A stretch of DNA of 53,314 bases from Clostridium sp. Lineage in GTDB: Bacteria > Bacillota > Clostridia > Clostridiales > Clostridiaceae. Of the stretch, positions 52,312 to 53,314 are shown piece by piece (the first letter of the stretch is position 1; each line of letters opens with the position of its first letter). The notes beneath the pieces were generated by a model. The model saw only the letters and a list, made by a program, of their open reading frames with translations, ran no database searches and was not told where the DNA came from. The position numbers were made by a program, and so were the translations under genes. The stretch spans positions 1 to 53,314 of the forward strand of contig DPOH01000325.1 in the NCBI GenBank assembly GCA_003539755.1. Direction: 5' to 3'.

Positions 52312-53314
52312 TTAATTATTATTAATTATGTAGGGAAGAGTAATTGATATAGATGTTCCTTTATCTTTTACGCTGCATACTTCGAGTCCATATTCATTTC
52401 CATAGTTAAGTTTAAGACGCTTATTTATATTTCTAAGTGCTATTCCTTTAAAAGCTTCATTTTTTCCATTAATATAATCATTTAGTGATTTAAGTGTTTT
52501 TTCATCCATTCCAATACCGTTGTCAGATATTGTTAAAATGAGATTACCATCAATAACGAAGGATTGTATAATTATTTTACCATTTTCAGAGCATTCACTT
52601 AATCCATGATTAATAGAATTTTCAATGAGAGGTTGAATTATCATTTTTATTATTTCACAGTTTAATACATCTTCAGAAATTAAATTTGTTATAGTAAATA
52701 AATCATCAAATCGTATTTTTTGAAGATAAATATAATTATCAATAATAGCAATTTCATCTTTAAGTTTTACTGTATTTATTTTTCTATTCATACTATATCG
52801 TATAATAGCACCAAAGTACTCTGCCATAATTGATGTTTCATAGTCGTCATTTATTTCAGCCATCATATGAATTGATTCTAATGTATTATATATGAAATGA
52901 GGATTGATTTGATTTTGTAATTGCTTTAATTCTAATTCTTTTTGTTCTATTTTAGTTTTGTAATTTATATTTATTAAATCATTAATTCTACTTTTCATTT
53001 TATTATATGAATTAATTAGTATACCAATTTCATCATTTTTATTATATAAAAATTTATAGGATAAGTTGTATTCTATGTTTGCTCCCATATTTTCTATTAA
53101 TGAGTTAATAGGATTGAAGATTCTCTTTAAATAGAATATATATATTACTATAAATAATAATAATCCAAATGTTATGCTACTAAAAAAAGAAAATAAATAT
53201 AAGTTATTTATACGATAAGCATTGGATTTTGGAATTGAATTAATTAATACTAAGTCAGATGATACTTTATTATAACAAATAATAAGGTTTAAATAATCAG
53301 TTACGTATTCAATA
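52312..53314 (-). CDS. YesM/LytS-type sensor histidine kinase (N-terminus outside window)
   Basis: At least 333 residues are visible and the frame is open through the window end, so the start lies beyond 53314; the internal ATG at 53088 is not the true start. A membrane segment (LYLFSFFSSITFGLLLFIVI) is followed by a HAMP linker, then the His_kinase domain with NPHFIYNTLESIH (phospho-acceptor His) and a HATPase domain with NSINHGLSE (N box), ISDNGIGMDE (G1) and KGIALRNINKR (G2). Such kinases pair with AraC-type regulators (YesN) to control sugar transporters. The partner is not in the window. The target could be the nearby GH36 system, which is only a guess from position. Confidence 0.92.
   Translation of the reverse strand, partial: IEYVTDYLNLIICYNKVSSDLVLINSIPKSNAYRINNLYLFSFFSSITFGLLLFIVIYIFYLKRIFNPINSLIENMGANIEYNLSYKFLYNKNDEIGILINSYNKMKSRINDLININYKTKIEQKELELKQLQNQINPHFIYNTLESIHMMAEINDDYETSIMAEYFGAIIRYSMNRKINTVKLKDEIAIIDNYIYLQKIRFDDLFTITNLISEDVLNCEIIKMIIQPLIENSINHGLSECSENGKIIIQSFVIDGNLILTISDNGIGMDEKTLKSLNDYINGKNEAFKGIALRNINKRLKLNYGNEYGLEVCSVKDKGTSISITLPYIINNN

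Noticed and set aside
52312..53088. Taking the ATG at 53088 as the start of the sensor kinase
   Set aside because: The frame continues upstream with a membrane segment and the start of the HAMP region to the window end, so that ATG is internal.
1..53314. CRISPR arrays, insertion sequences, prophage genes, tRNA or rRNA genes
   Set aside because: No regular spaced repeats, transposase or phage proteins, and no cloverleaf or rRNA-like sequence were seen by eye on either strand.

Overview
The window is strongly A+T-rich and densely coded, with AGGAGG-type ribosome sites, Rho-independent terminators and a leucyl T-box. Together with the gene content (clostridial xylan and xylose genes, a RelQ-type synthetase, a single large aromatic operon) this points to a saccharolytic Clostridium sensu stricto, probably near the beijerinckii/butyricum group. 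The genus is an inference from gene content; no rRNA or tRNA gene was seen.

Layout. 1-6080: end of an unidentified gene, a GAF-GGDEF signalling protein, tyrS, a YlqG/YlqH-like pair with flagellar export resemblance, and a metallophosphoesterase. 6100-22810: a xylan/xylose locus. It holds xylB and xylR, a small transaldolase, DUF4867, an L-fucose-isomerase-like xylose isomerase (XylA-II type), a NodB-fold deacetylase, a binding protein with two permeases, cytoplasmic GH8 and GH43 enzymes, and a secreted CBM22-GH10-CBM9-CBM9 xylanase. The xylanase would cut xylan outside the cell, the ABC system would import oligomers, GH8 and GH43 would release xylose, and XylA-II/XylB/transaldolase would feed the pentose phosphate pathway. 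22890-30120: DUF2225, RelQ, a repeat protein + MoxR-like ATPase + HExxH/VWA protein module, a HesB-like protein and a methyltransferase. 30130-34430: a PucR-type regulator and ferredoxin-nitroreductase divergent from a 2-enoate-reductase-like flavoenzyme. 34440-39011: leuS with its T-box, and cardiolipin synthase. 39200-49680: a ten-gene chorismate/Phe/Tyr operon (aroF, aroB, aroA, aroC, pheA, aroE, aroK, aroD, second aroF, tyrA). 49813-end: GH36 alpha-galactosidase, a broken small ORF, and a YesM-type sensor kinase cut by the window edge.

The most striking element lies upstream of the aromatic operon. A 45-codon ORF (39290-39427), behind a near-consensus promoter and a ribosome site, has 12 aromatic codons among codons 13-32 (8 Phe, 3 Tyr, 1 Trp). 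A terminator follows at 39472-39507, before the first aroF. A segment inside the aromatic codons resembles the 3' arm of that terminator and could pair with its 5' arm. This is the layout of a ribosome-mediated attenuator of the pheL/trpL type, and I do not know of a description for a Clostridium aromatic operon. A perfect 11-bp inverted repeat overlaps the promoter -35 box, which suggests a second layer of control.

Other points worth attention: a duplicated leader plus an identical cre-like box before both transcription units of the xylo-oligosaccharide transporter; a two-copy repeat between ylqH and the phosphoesterase whose hairpins show compensatory base changes; a palindrome inside the xylB promoter; and the MoxR/VWA/repeat-protein module.
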